Of a DNA stretch of 64,000 nt, positions 25,336 through 53,860 are shown one piece after another. Made by a program: the position numbers and the translations under genes. Source of the stretch: Tubulanus polymorphus (Eukaryota; Nemertea; Palaeonemertea; Tubulaniformes; Tubulanidae); assembly GCF_964204645.1 (NCBI RefSeq), contig NC_134026.1:2728001-2792000 (forward strand). Reading direction: 5' to 3'. The notes below the pieces were generated by a model. That model did not search any database. It was given only the letters and a program-made list of their open reading frames with translations, and was not told the origin of the DNA. Position 1 is the stretch's first letter. Every line of letters starts with the position of its first letter.

Positions 25336-25737
25336 CATGCAAGCGGTGCGTGCTCTGCACGTCTACACAATTCTCAAAATCTAGCGTGCCCACACTGTGT
25401 GTTTATGGATGTGTTCAGTTTACGCGTCGAAGGAGATAATGTATGGATTATTCTATTGTTTACTGCAGTTGTAGTGAACTGTTGTTTTGCTGGGAGGATA
25501 GTTTAGTGTGACCACTCATCACTTATTAAAACAAAAAAGTACAAAATGTTTTCTGCTGGTACTTCTCCTTCCTATAAACTTGTCGGGTTTGTCCATCATT
25601 GATTGACAGCTTTTGGACTGGTCCAGTTGCAAAGCTCTCCAGGAATGGAAATATCTGCTTGTTCTGACAACCTCTAAAGAGATACATGAATGAATATAGG
25701 AAGAAATTGATATAATAGGTGAGCAATTAATAAGGAT

Positions 25738-26365
25738 ATATAACCACAGGCACTTGAATATGGGCTTTGATAATGGATAAATATTTGATAATTTACCAGC
25801 GATACGTTAATCCTACTTTAATAGATCGCCATGTTTTATAATAAATTTACCCATGATGCAACGCGCGCCAGTCGTTTAGCTATACTATACAGAAAGGCTG
25901 GAAACGATCCTATCTCCGTAATGCTTTAATCTACCCGCAGTTATCGGGACAGATGACGTCACAGCAATCCCGAAGAGGCATCGCGAATTTTCAAAAATCA
26001 ATTTTGTTGCCATTAAAAATCTTTAATGGAGCTAAAACAGTGTCAATGTTTCCAAAAAAATCATCTACAATTGAAATTATGGGCGCTCCTATATTTCAGG
26101 ATTAAAATTGACACTAAGGACGTACTTCGGCAATCATCGGCAGTGTTCGGCTGTCCCGATAACTGCGGGTAGATTTAAGCATTACGGAGATAGGATCGTT
26201 TCCAGCCTTTCTGTATAGTATAGCTAAACGACCGGCGCGCGTTGCATCATGGGTAAATTTATTATAAAAAATGGCGATCTATTAAAGTAGGATTAACGTA
26301 TCGCTGGTAAATTATCAAATATTTATCCATTATCAAAGCCCATATTCAAGTGCCTGTGATATAAC
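25738..26365. mobile_element. Young foldback/MITE with 208-bp inverted arms and 7-bp target duplication
   Basis: Arms 25745-25952 and 26151-26358 are inverted copies of each other; I find three mismatches in 208 positions. They start CACAGGCACTTGAATATGGG at the outer ends and finish at TTATCGGGACAG beside the loop. The loop (25953-26150) is about 198 bp with no coding frame. The 7-bp sequence ATATAAC directly flanks both ends (25738-25744 and 26359-26365), fitting a target-site duplication. No transposase is present, so it is non-autonomous. A 7-bp duplication with CACAGGC termini does not fit the 8-bp hAT or TA mariner pattern, and the superfamily is left open. Confidence 0.9.
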
Positions 26366-27768
26366 TGATTTTCCTTGAGGCAAGTTAAGTGCAGTGGCTT
26401 CGTTGAAGTGTAGCGTAGGCTACTGATTAGTTATTAGTACCAAGTTGATTATATTGCAGTTTTATCAATTTATCATCAATATGTGTAAGAAGCAATCTTG
26501 CCACTGATAAGGTCGCCAATGACTAGAGAAAATCACCAGACAAGATTAAAAAAAAGATTGTGAATAAGCAGATTTTACAGATTTGATTTAAGTAGCCTCC
26601 GGATGATTTCATTGAGGCATAAAAATGATGCTGTGGCGATGTAGCCAGTCCTGTCTGTTACTCCTATACCTTAATAATTGATATATGTGTAACACTGCAT
26701 TCTTGGTGTTGGCGCGTGACCAACAGTCAGTACCTAACATAAGGAGGGTTCATTTGGAGTTCAAGATATGCATCAGAAGTTTCTGGGGTGGATGAACCTT
26801 CACCTTAAAACAACAGGTGGTGAAAATATAGTATGGCAACAATCGGTGTCAAATGTGAAAGAATGAGTTAGTCTATAACTATATACTTGAGTCTTGAGTC
26901 TGACTTCATGAACTCATGGAATGAATTCGGAAAACAAAGATCAACTGATAATTTGGTTGTATTGACATTGAAAGATTCTAAAATGTATGTCAGCGGTGAA
27001 GTGTGTGTCACATGATAAAAGTCTAAACAGGCATTTCATCTATTATCTTGTCATTTGTGAGGGGAAATGATTTACCAGGCTGGTTTATACCGGTCATGAA
27101 ACTTAATTTGAAAATGCCTACCATGTTTACTGAGTCCAGGGTCTATTTAAGCTTCTTTCCAACAATTACTGCCCTCATTTAATGTGATAGTCGGCAATCC
27201 GGTAACCTTAATTTCTATATCTCAGCACACATTAATTCAATATATTACCATTAGGCCTAAGTTTCACTGGGGTAAATACGAATTGTAGCACAAAGCAATG
27301 TTTGCTGTATGTGAAAGCATATTATATTTTTCTAAATTAGTGTATGAAAGTTATTCACGGATTATTATTGGTGAAACTGCAAGTGCGTGGTTAATGCAGT
27401 GCTTTTTTATGATGGTATCTATTTTTAGCTTTAGTTCATGGAACTAGGTGAAGTTTAATAGTCGACGACGTGCAACATTGCATGAAGCTATTGTATACGT
27501 CCCTACAAAACTCGTTTTTTCCCCAGCAGTCTTTGCATAAAAACCTTTGTGGCGTAACGAAGACTCCTTATATTATGTATTTGATTGACTAATCCATTTT
27601 TCTCGACATAAATCAGTTCTTGGTAAATCAAATTCAAAGAATGTTCTTTCTCTGCTTATATCGTCATTTAGTTGGTTATGTTGAAATCAACCATAGCCTT
27701 AGGCTACGTATTTGGAGTTAGAAATATTTGATTTCAGTACGTAATATTCAATATTACAGAGTTGAAAG

Positions 27769-30700
27769 ATGGATCTGTCGAAGAAAATGATACCAAAATT
27801 TGTGGACCTGGCTCGTACATCTACAAAAATTAGGGCGACCGCAGTTGTTTCGCCATTTCGTCAGCAAGATGGCGCTCGTAGATCACTGATGCGGCAAAGG
27901 GCCACGGACGCTTCGGCGCAGAAATTTCAAGATAATACCCGCGTTGTGACCACGTTCTTTAATCAAAGCGCGATTGACGTCGCAGCAGCCAAGGTAAGAA
28001 TGAACCATCTACAGATCTTGGGACTTGTTTAGTAGAGTTAGATTCAAGGCACTACGATTGGAAGCCAGCTTCAGTGGAAGTGATTTACCTGTCCAATATG
28101 CTTAAAACACGATTTCCAATATGTCAAGTCTATGAAATCCAATGCTTCCCAGAGATTTGAAAATCATTAGAAAAACATTTACAGTTTGTGTTATTTCTTA
28201 TTTTCATAATATATACGTGTATTCAGAGTTTATTGTTTATTTGCTAATAATTATGAATGAATGTTTTTTAGGCATCTGTACGGCTTACACCTACAACAAT
28301 GCTTTATGCTGGCAGAACACCTGACGACTCACATATGTTGGTAAGTACGTGGGATATTGAAATTTAGTATGCAACAGACAATACGCTATAGATTCCTTTA
28401 GACTCTTGCGTCAGCCATGGTTCTTATTTTTAACCCTTTCAAGTCTAGTTGTACGTAGACAGCAATTTGAATAGATTCTGGCTACATGCAAAAAACAATA
28501 GATCATAGACTAAAGACCCAACTCCCACCGGCCCCTAAGCCTTAGGTCAACAGTGTCATTTTATAAGGACAACCTGCCGATTTTAATGAGATGGCTATGA
28601 ATTCATTCTCATTGAATATTTTAGAGAAGTGCACAGTACTTACATAAAGAACTACCTGTAAGAATAGCTCATAGGATCACAGGATTTCGAAATCTCCCTT
28701 TCATTGTCGGTTGCAATCCGACAATCTTGGCTGTTGTAAGTATAAACAAAGTATTGGGAAATCTTATCAAAAAGTTGTTTCATAATTAGGCCTAATGCTT
28801 TTTGAAAACCTTGTATTCTGATCTTATTTTAAGTAAATACCAGTGTATATTCATAGACTTGATATCAAAATGCATTTATGATTTCAGCATGAAATGTACA
28901 TAAGAGCATTTAAGATGCTTTCGGAGTTTCCTGCTGTAAGTACTGGTCTCGTATTCCGACCAGAGTTCTGCCCTAAACTGAGTTGCTGAGACAATTCTCT
29001 CATTTCTACAGATAACTGGTTTCAAAGTTGAACAACAATATAGTCGTTTACTACAAGATCTTTTAGAAGACTATAAAGACGTTGTCACTTTACTCGCAGA
29101 AGGCTTCAGTGAATCCCGTAAACATATCAAGGTGAGTTATGCTTGGTTTTTGGGATATAACAGGCTAGCAGCGGTTTTCAAAATCAATTTTCCTATTGTG
29201 TGAGATATATTTCAATCTTTGACCGATAGATCTGTTGAACTAATGGTAGTCGGACTTCGAACTGGGTTATTGATAGAAAAATATCCAAAGTTGATTTTAT
29301 TTCTGAAAATGCCCTTGAATTTTCGGTCAAAGAACGCATGTGATTGTTGAAAAATTGTTGGACTTAATGTTTAATGAAGTGCAAGAACTCTTCACATATC
29401 TATTTAGTACATAAGAGTATGTAACTTACTGAAATGTTTATAGTCCCAACGTTACTGAAGAAGCCAGAATTACTTCTTTTATAGGTTGCATTTTTTAATG
29501 ACTAAAATAGATTTAATTTGTGGCTAAAATTAGAATTATTAAGCCTAGATTATTATCAATGAAATGTGGTTGTTTTGATGATTTCTATTTTGTGTATGAT
29601 GATTTCAGGATGAAGCGATGGTTAAAACGTTTCTCGATCGTACGTTGACGTCTCGTCTCGGTATACGAATGCTCTGCGAACACCACCTCGCTTTACACGA
29701 TAACAAACCCAACCACGTCGGCATCATCAACGTGCATTTCTCACCGAAATCTATAATCGAGAGAAAAGTTGAATTCAGCAGGTACAGATAAATATATATA
29801 TATATCAGGGGAGAATCCCGCAATAATGACGAAAAAACAAAGACCGAAAATGTTCCTGGAGCTAGTAGTTTATTCGACGTTTCAACTATTTTCTAAGTCA
29901 TCTTCAGGAATACTTTTCATTGTGGGATTCTATTGACATAATCGTCACAACACAGATATAAGGCCTATTTATGAACACTCGATTAGTACATTCGAGTATG
30001 CAAAACGTTTTTATGAGCATGGATTATGTCATAATCCGTCATTTTTATGAACATTGGTTATCATAATCGATTAGCATACTCAGCATACTCGCTCGTCGAG
30101 CAAGTATGCCGATTATCTAATCCAACCGATATGGTGTTCTCGGTAGAAGTCGCTGCTGAGTAGGCCATAATTGAATAATTTCTACCTGGCGTTTTTATCA
30201 ACCAACATACCCGGTTATGCTAATTGACACTAATCGGCTATATAATCTAAATAGCTAATCTATTTCGATTTTGCTGGTTCATAAAAAGGCCTATAGTGTT
30301 TTATCAATGGTGAACAGATAAATATACTCTGACATTTTTTCGGTTGATCGAATGCGGTTTATCCTTAAACAGCTTTATTCTTATTATTCAACAGACGAAT
30401 ATGTGAAATGAAGTACGGACATGCTCCACAAGTAATTATAAATGGCCATATTAACGCGACATTTCCGTACATTCCGCAACCATTGGAATATATACTGGGA
30501 GAACTACTCAAAAATGCGATGAGGTACGAAAAGCTCAGTTTTTCCTAACGCCGTCGGAATTTCATCGCTGAACTCCGTAATTCGACGCTTTATTATCAAA
30601 ATTTCAGAGCAACACTTGAATACCACGCCGATAGTCCTCAGATGCCAGATGTACAGGTTACTATCGCCAGTAATGATGTCGACTTCGTTATCAAGTAATT

Positions 30701-32008
30701 ACTGAAAATTAGTTCATTTTCGATGAAATTGGAACTAGATTTTTAGAATTTTGCTTGTCTTTCTTATTTCAGAATATCGGATCGTGGAGGTGGAATACCG
30801 CATAACATCGTTCAAAGAGTTTTCGAATATCATTTCACAACCAGCGGTCAAACGGACAATCAGAACCATGATGGTGGACTTTTCGGGGAGATCATGGAGA
30901 ATAGATCTGCTGGGCCAATGCATGGGTAAATGATGTTTCAATTCTACTTGCACATTGACATCCGTCACTGTTATTGTATATTTGGTTAACTTGTAAGTCT
31001 ATATATTTTTGCCTTGGGATAGTTGGACTGCGTACTGATCTATCTGTTAAGCAGTATGCTTGCTGGTGCAAAATATTTCGATTAGAAATGATAGGGTTTT
31101 AATGGCAGCCATGTATGTTATTTACAAGATATTTTGCACTATAGGTTGCTTGAAGATGATACCAATTTGATAGATTACTATAAGTAAGCCTTATATAAGT
31201 TCATCTAACCATATATAATGGAAGACTCAGATTATATTCCATATGCTTAAAAAAGAGCATCTTCATAACCTTATGTGCCGAGTATAAACAAGTCTCGATT
31301 CTACATGTATTTATGATTCTCTTAATACCTATATAGGTCAACCAGTTCAACCTCAATGTATATGTATGGGTATGTGCTGATTCATAGTAGTTTTCTCTGC
31401 ACTTTGAGCAATTCTTGGTTTATAATGCATTTTTATTGATAATCCGTATATTCCGTAAAAATCATACCATGCATGTACATACGACGAGAGGAAAAATCTT
31501 ACTATACCTTTACCGCAGTTTCCTGTTAACGAATGAATTAAATCGTCTATTTACATAACTATCGTTGATTTTATGAAATTCATCGGTTTTGGTTAGGAAC
31601 AGATCTTACATTGCGATTTACAAAGTTGGTAACCTTTGCATGTTGTAATAATGTAGATCGCTATGACATACCGGGGTACATGAGCTTCACTAAAATTTCA
31701 TATAATTCTAGCATCACATCCTTGTTCACCATATATTCATCAATGATCACCTATTTTGATAACAGATTATAACAAAAATTCTCATAGTTCACAAACATAG
31801 TTGATAGAATTTTTTAAGTGGACTCGTCTTTTTCATTGATTTTAACCATTTCTATTATTTCAGGTTTGGTTTCGGGCTCCCGGCGTCTAAAGCTTATGCT
31901 GAGTATCTCGGTGGAAGTATCAGCATGGAAACGTTGCAAGGTATTGGAACAGATATTTACCTAAGACTGCGTCACATTGATGGCAAACAGGAAAGCTTCC
32001 GTATTTGA
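27769..32008 (+). CDS. BCKDK: BCKDK, branched-chain alpha-ketoacid dehydrogenase kinase
   Basis: Mitochondrial matrix kinase that phosphorylates and inactivates the E1-alpha subunit of the branched-chain ketoacid dehydrogenase complex, limiting Leu/Ile/Val breakdown. Ten exons: 27769-27993, 28272-28340, 28625-28735, 28888-28935, 29012-29131, 29609-29781, 30395-30523, 30608-30694, 30773-30925, 31864-32008. They give 419 residues (human 412). The N-terminus is basic and Ser/Thr-rich without acidic residues clustered, as expected for a mitochondrial presequence. Hallmarks: [26 protein letters not shown], the N-box [14 protein letters not shown], the G1 box [20 protein letters not shown] and the G2 box [40 protein letters not shown] at the C-terminus separates it from the pyruvate dehydrogenase kinases. 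All motif residues of the GHKL ATP site that I can check are present. Confidence 0.96.
29860..29925 (-). mobile_element. Hammerhead-like motif of the kind found at Penelope-element ends (fragment)
   Basis: In BCKDK intron 6 the - strand reads TATTC-CTGAAGA-TGACT, an 8-base loop, then AGTTGAAACGTC-GAATA. This has the hammerhead CUGANGA box, a GAAAC-GUC cleavage box with the very short ACGU helix III, and a perfect 5-bp helix I (TATTC/GAATA). Helix II is weak and must use the conserved G of GAAA, so activity is doubtful. Such motifs are known in terminal repeats of Penelope-like retroelements. No reverse transcriptase or GIY-YIG coding sequence is nearby, so this would be a short remnant. Confidence 0.35.
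29961..30292. repeat. Candidate MITE with GGCCTA-type terminal inverted repeats in BCKDK intron 6
   Basis: The left end AGGCCTATTTATGAAC is nearly complementary to the right end GTTCATAAAAAGGCCT, about 332 bp apart. The interior is AT-rich with several imperfect internal palindromes (for example CATACTC...GAGCAAGTATG). TA dinucleotides flank both sides. No coding frame. Confidence 0.45.
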
Positions 32009-35000
32009 ACATTGATCAAACCAACATGGAGAGGGAGCAGACGACCCTCCCTGTAAATCAATCACAATGAAACCGTATGCTTTTATGTTCTATAACTCTC
32101 CAGTTTGGTAAACACAGGTGTTTAAATTATCAAAGTAGTTAGAAATATTGCGCGACTTTGTATTTTTAATTTAAGTTGATGAAAAACAGGTCCAATGAAG
32201 TAGAGAGGAATCTACTTCTATATTTTTATATGCACCTTGTCCTTTGCAACAATGCTGCACATTCTGAAATGAAAACTGACTCTAAGGTGCTCGTCTCAAA
32301 TTTCAAGACAAAAAATGATTCGTACAGGGTTTCTACTGAGCAGAGAATCCTGATTCTTCTTGAGAGTCAGGGAATTAAGAATTTTTGTTGTCTTGTTGCT
32401 CTTGCTGTTGATGAGTTTTCGAAAGAACCTTCTAAGAAACACTCACTGAGGATATCTTATAATTCTTTTAATTAAGTTTTGGTTGAGGGTCAGAGAAAAA
32501 TCAAGAGAAATATCAGAGAATTTTGAATTCTCTGATCTGTAAGAACCCTGTTCACATTTTTTCATAGAAAACCATTTATGTATAATACTTCAAAACTAAT
32601 GATGATGAATGACTTTTTGTTCTGTGTGTATTAATACTTCAATGTGTTTGTTATGATTTTGATTCATCAAGGTTACTTGATGACTAGATATATAGGGCTA
32701 TTATATAGCACCAAATAGAAATTGTAAGATTTAGAGGTTTATTTTGTTAGATGTATGTATTAAGCATTGAATTATCAGTTTGCTTTGCTATTTTGCTTAT
32801 AGATTTATCATATATTTAATGTATTTTCTGTGCAGTGTATATCGGAATGCTATTTGTAAATATTTTTCGAAGTAAGCTAAGCTTACTATTTGTTGTCTTT
32901 TGATTGCATTTCACCAGAAATTATGAGTATTGTTGTTCAATACTAGTTTCTGATTTTATCATAATAACGTATCGTTCTATTATTTTTCTCAGGTTAGTTA
33001 AATTCAAATTTGAATCTTTCCTTTGTCTCACTCTCCTAGTGTGCCTCAAGCCTGATGTCGTAGATCACTTCCCTTGTGCATAATGTTCCATTGCTTTGTA
33101 GATGTAGTATATATATATATATTTCTTAGTATGCTGGCAGAGAAACAGGTATTTGAAAATGATTGCATTGTCGATCTTCATGTTTGATGACAAAATGATT
33201 TTAATTTGTTGAGGAACATTGAAAAAAGTAGTCAAAACGTGTAAATACAGTTAATTCTTTTCCCATATTATTATGTACAAATGTGCTTTTAATGTTACGA
33301 ATTGATACAGTGTGAAAAATCATTGTGAAAATTTATTAATTTCCGGTGGTCTCTAATAAGTAATAAATTTATAGCTCATAGTTTATATATTGTTGTTGCT
33401 TTCTTTTAATATCTTAAGACAGGAGTTTTGAAGCTTTATTTGCCAAAAAGCTGTTTTAAGGCCTACACTTAGGTAAATCTTCAATACATCCTCCTGTTTT
33501 TGGCTAGAGTTATATAACTGGAGTGGCAACATCAATAGCAAGTGTACTTACAAACATTTGTATCATATGGTTTCGATTGGGCTCTACCTATTCTGGAAGG
33601 TCGAGCAGCGCATCCCAAAGCCACACTCCATTGGTGGTCATTTGATAAATCAATCCACTGCTATATTCAAATAAATTCTCATTACCACTGTTGTAATGTG
33701 ATATACAGGGGGAATATTTGGGGAAACTCAAACTCATTGACAAAGGTCAACCAAGATACTAGCCTTAAGGAAATTTGAGCATCAAGATTCACTCGGTGGT
33801 AACACTTTTTCATTTGTTTCCATTCGAAACTAACTTAATTTGAGGCTAAATTGTGGGAAAAATGCCTAATTTTTATCCCAAATATGCTAGTTGCGTAATT
33901 GCTAATTCCTCTGTGCTGCTAATTTCCAAAAATGAATGCGTAAGTAGTCCCAGGACCTGACATTTGCGAGAGCCTTACAAGATGTTTTCATGAAAATTTC
34001 TAGTTTCGTGAAAAATCGAGCCCCCAGAGACATGGGTGGCTACGGGCCCGATATATCAGTGAATCCTTGTACTATGAATTGATACACGCCTGACATGAAT
34101 GACAACAGAACACAAAGTTATTTGTATGAAATTTTATTGCTCTTAACTGCGTAATAAGTTAGTATCATAATGGTTTTTAAAATCACAGATTATTAAATTT
34201 GAATTATCGCATCACTGAATTCATGTACAGAAGTATATCGATCAAGCATTTTTTGATTAGTTGTGTGCAGCTTGGATGGATTACATGATCTTGTGTAGCA
34301 GTATATTCTACAACCCTGCATATATTTTAGAAAGCACCTTCTAATTGATAAAACTACATAAAAATAATAATAACCTATTTACATTCTTATAATAAAATAC
34401 TGGTAAATTATGAAAGAATTTATACTTAAAGAGTACGGTAATGATTTCTCCTACACAATGCATGTAACCCAGAGCTCTGAATGTCAGAACCTTACTTGTT
34501 TATATCTATATAACAAGAAAGACTTTAGCGCCCAAATCTGTATGTTTTGATTGGTGCATCATTTATCGACCATTTTCAAATTTCGATACTTTTGATTTAT
34601 TCTAAAAGTATTTTCATAACAAGATTCGACCCTTGATTGAATGAAGTTTTGAGTACTTCAGAATTAAGTAGATAACCATGATTTTCTTTGTATACATATA
34701 TGATTCCATCAAATAATTCAAGAAATATAGTTTTGAATGAAAATAGACATTATCTATTATTCATTGTTATGACTAGGGGGAGGCCTTCTGGTTTTTTGCT
34801 TGAAAATTTGGACTATTAATGCCCGCAGAAAGTGTCTTAACTTACTAAAATAAGATAACAAAAAATCAAATTTTGTTAAATCTTTACCTTCTAAAAATGA
34901 AATAGAATTCTATAGCGAAATATCAATTAAAATAGAACTAAAGAATAAAATCTGCCGAAACAATTGAGAATCAATTCATCACATTGATCAAGCCATAGGC

Positions 35001-35161
35001 AGCGATGTCTAGGTAAAAACTTATATCTCCAATAAAACCTTTTATATGCTGTACATATGATTAAGCACCAGCAGGTATGTTATTCATAACATAAGTAACA
35101 GAAATACCTTCTAATTTACAATTCTATGTATTACCAAAACATGCATATATTTATTTCACAA
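32009..35161. other. Convergent 3' region of BCKDK and the smoothelin-family gene
   Basis: AT-rich and non-coding as far as I can tell. A + strand AATAAA at 33362-33367 could end a long BCKDK 3' UTR. A - strand AATAAA at 34138-34133 could end the smoothelin-family transcript, giving a UTR of about 1 kb. A (TA)n run lies at 33109-33122. Open frames near 32176 and 33542 show no domain and no support. Confidence 0.5.
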
Positions 35162-51208
<16,047 letters not shown>

Positions 51209-53421
51209 CTTCGATCGAAACTATCAAACCGAACACTAGACCACGTTCTCAACTGTCATGTCTACAAGTACAAGACAAAAATACGGTTTAATCTTTGAGA
51301 AAGTGCTAATCCTTTTTTCTAAGGTATACACGTTCGATAGTGTTCTCGACTAAACATAATTGCCAGTGAAAATAAAATGTGTTTTGAAAATAAACTGGAT
51401 TGTTCATGGCGATTTGCTTTTCCATTGTCGACTGTTATCCACCAGGTCAGAGTTGCGGTAAAACATGTCTTTCAATCATAACCTCCTATTAAAAATATGC
51501 AGCTCAAAACACTCCTTTTTACCGTCGTCGAACGAGACGACTGACTATATAAAATCAGTAAATAGTAATGAAAGCAAAATCATTGAAGCATGTTCGCGGC
51601 ATTAATGTATTCATTAGGAGTATTGAAAACCTTGCTGCGCATGTATTGACGAAATAAGGATTAACCGAAGGGCAGAATGCGTTGTATTTTGGATTAACAC
51701 TAATCCCATCAAATAACTTTTGATAGAAAAGATTCTAGAAAGAGACACCGTTGATTCCTAATATCGTAGCTTTCTATCGTGAATTACCAAATCAAACACA
51801 AACCATAATGAATAATGTTCATTCATATTCAAGATCTATCGAATCTGTCAGGTTGAATTCAAAACACTGCAGTAGAATTAGGTCTAAATTGCTAAATTGG
51901 TGTTAAAATATTCATTCATAAGACTTAATTGTTTAATCCCCGACAGCACAGGGCCGGTGGAAGCAAGTTGACATTTGCCCAGCCCATACCCAACATGCGA
52001 GGCATTAGCAGCACCATAGCCATGAAAATTTCAGGAGGTTCCTCTGATAAATTTTTTCTTAAATGAATGCATTTTGAAGGGGCTATTTGAGACCAAAGTA
52101 TCCTGCACAAATCTTTTAAATTTTACGTCCAATATCGTGTGTTACTAGAGAGATCATATTAAGCCCTGCACGGCTGGCCCAGCAATATTGGGTCTTATCT
52201 TACATTTGTAATTAAACCGTAATCGGATAGTTGAGCTCAACCAAACATTCTTTTAACCCACGGGATAGGGGAAATGCTATACACGAACTTCGCTACATTA
52301 ATTAATCCTATAAACGATCCATACGCATTTCTTCGACGCCTTAACTTCGTCAAATCAATCATTTTCCTATATTTTTAGATACGAGTTGAAAAACTGCCAA
52401 CGCTTATTTAAACAGTCGACAAATGAATAATCGATTGACGTGAATTCAATTCCCAGGTCGTGATACTAGATACAGGATTATACGACAATTATGAACAAAG
52501 AGAAATGTAGACAGGATTATTAATTATGCGTAGATGCAAAGAAAAAAAACGGAGTCTCTTTACGTGATATTTCTCATGGCGGAATTAGAATGACACAGAA
52601 CGAATTCTAAGAAATGAAATTATTTTCAGATATTCGATATCTAAACAAGACCAGAGGATGAAAGAGCGATTAGAAACATTCGTAGAAATTTGTATATTGT
52701 TGACTTATCTATTATTATGCATACACGCGTCGTCAGTGAACTCGGCAAATAGTAAACTGGAATTCCAAAAACCTGACATTACGATTGTTTTGAAAAATTG
52801 AAGCGCAACGATGATTCGAAGTGAACATCAACGTAAACTAAGCTTCGCAAAGTAAGAACTAGTATATTCAATAAATTATGTGTTATATTGTGAAGTTTCC
52901 CTCAGCATCCTAGCTGGCACTAGGATGCATTCCCGCAGTCTGGTGAAACAAATCATTCATGGCCTCGGGATCGAAACAATATCTCAAATTTAGATAGGTA
53001 AAAAAGTCTGTCGCGCCCGAACAGAGCCCAAATTCAAGTGGGCCACTTCTCAGATTCAATGAAAAGACCTGACTCTACAATAACAATACAGTAAACCTTG
53101 CCTAACTCGGACAAACTGAGACCGGCGAAATTGAAGTAAGCAAAATCAGAGTTAAAGAAATATGTTCATTGATTATTTCATTTTTGCCCGAGTTAGTTGA
53201 AAGTCGAGTAAGCCATGTCTGAGTATACGAACAGTACTAAACTTACTTGACTCTAATTCAGCACCGAGTTTAAATCCACAATATACGAGAAATATTAATA
53301 CGAATTCCTACGAATTCCTGCACGAATCTTCAAAACAGGCACTAAATAGCTTTACGCACATGCCAGAGACTTAACTCCGCGAACACTTTCTTAGTGTACG
53401 GCAAATTAATGTCTGGAACTA

Positions 53422-53860
53422 CTACACAGAATGAATCGCTGACGACCGACTGGTATACGACAGGCGTTCGTCACGACAGCCACGGGTTTCAATAAAAACC
53501 GTCGTCGCACGGTGAGAACTAAACTTCCACGAAGAATCGCATGCATGAACCGACTGCGGGCTGCCGCGCTGGAAATCCGTTCCAACTAATTTAGAATAAT
53601 TGTGCGCTTTAATTGCGGGTATTTTCTCGGCTAATTCCGATTCGAGTCGCGCTTCAAAGATCAGACGCAATAAACTGCTGTTTCAACATAAAACGCGCCT
53701 TCAATTCTCGTCCATAAGATTTGTGTTGTCCCCACTGGGGCAAAGTACGATTGAATTTACCGATCCTATTGCGCGCGGCAGGCCTAGCGAGTGAAAGGTC
53801 TCCCGGTACGTTGATTAAAAATGCACGTCTTATAATTGTATCATGTTTGAACAATTACAA
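53422..53860 (-). promoter_or_regulatory. GC-rich patch, possible alternative promoter/first exon
   Basis: CpG-rich relative to its AT-rich flanks, with an uninterrupted - strand frame containing LESELAEKIPAIKAHNYSKL. It lacks recognisable homology and no splice junction convincingly links it to the smoothelin-family exon at 51208. A promoter-associated leader exon is my best guess; chance is also possible. Confidence 0.25.

Larger units (their letters stand above)
23858..27768. other. Divergent intergenic region between GT22 and BCKDK
   Basis: Both flanking genes start at its borders (GT22 leftward, BCKDK rightward), so it should hold both promoters. The sequence near 23860-24080 has CpGs and is a plausible GT22 promoter. 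The middle is occupied by repeats: a tRNA-type SINE head near 25245-25335 and the large foldback at 25738-26365. From 26370 to 27760 it is AT-rich with no feature I recognise; BCKDK 5' leader exons may lie there. Open frames present are short and lack family matches. Confidence 0.55.

Noticed and set aside
25131-25439. 102-residue open frame
   Set aside because: Overlaps the SINE-like repeat antisense; not similar to any protein I recognise.
32176-32475. 99-residue open frame just after BCKDK
   Set aside because: Lies in the likely BCKDK 3' UTR, no domain, and composition fits non-coding AT-rich DNA.
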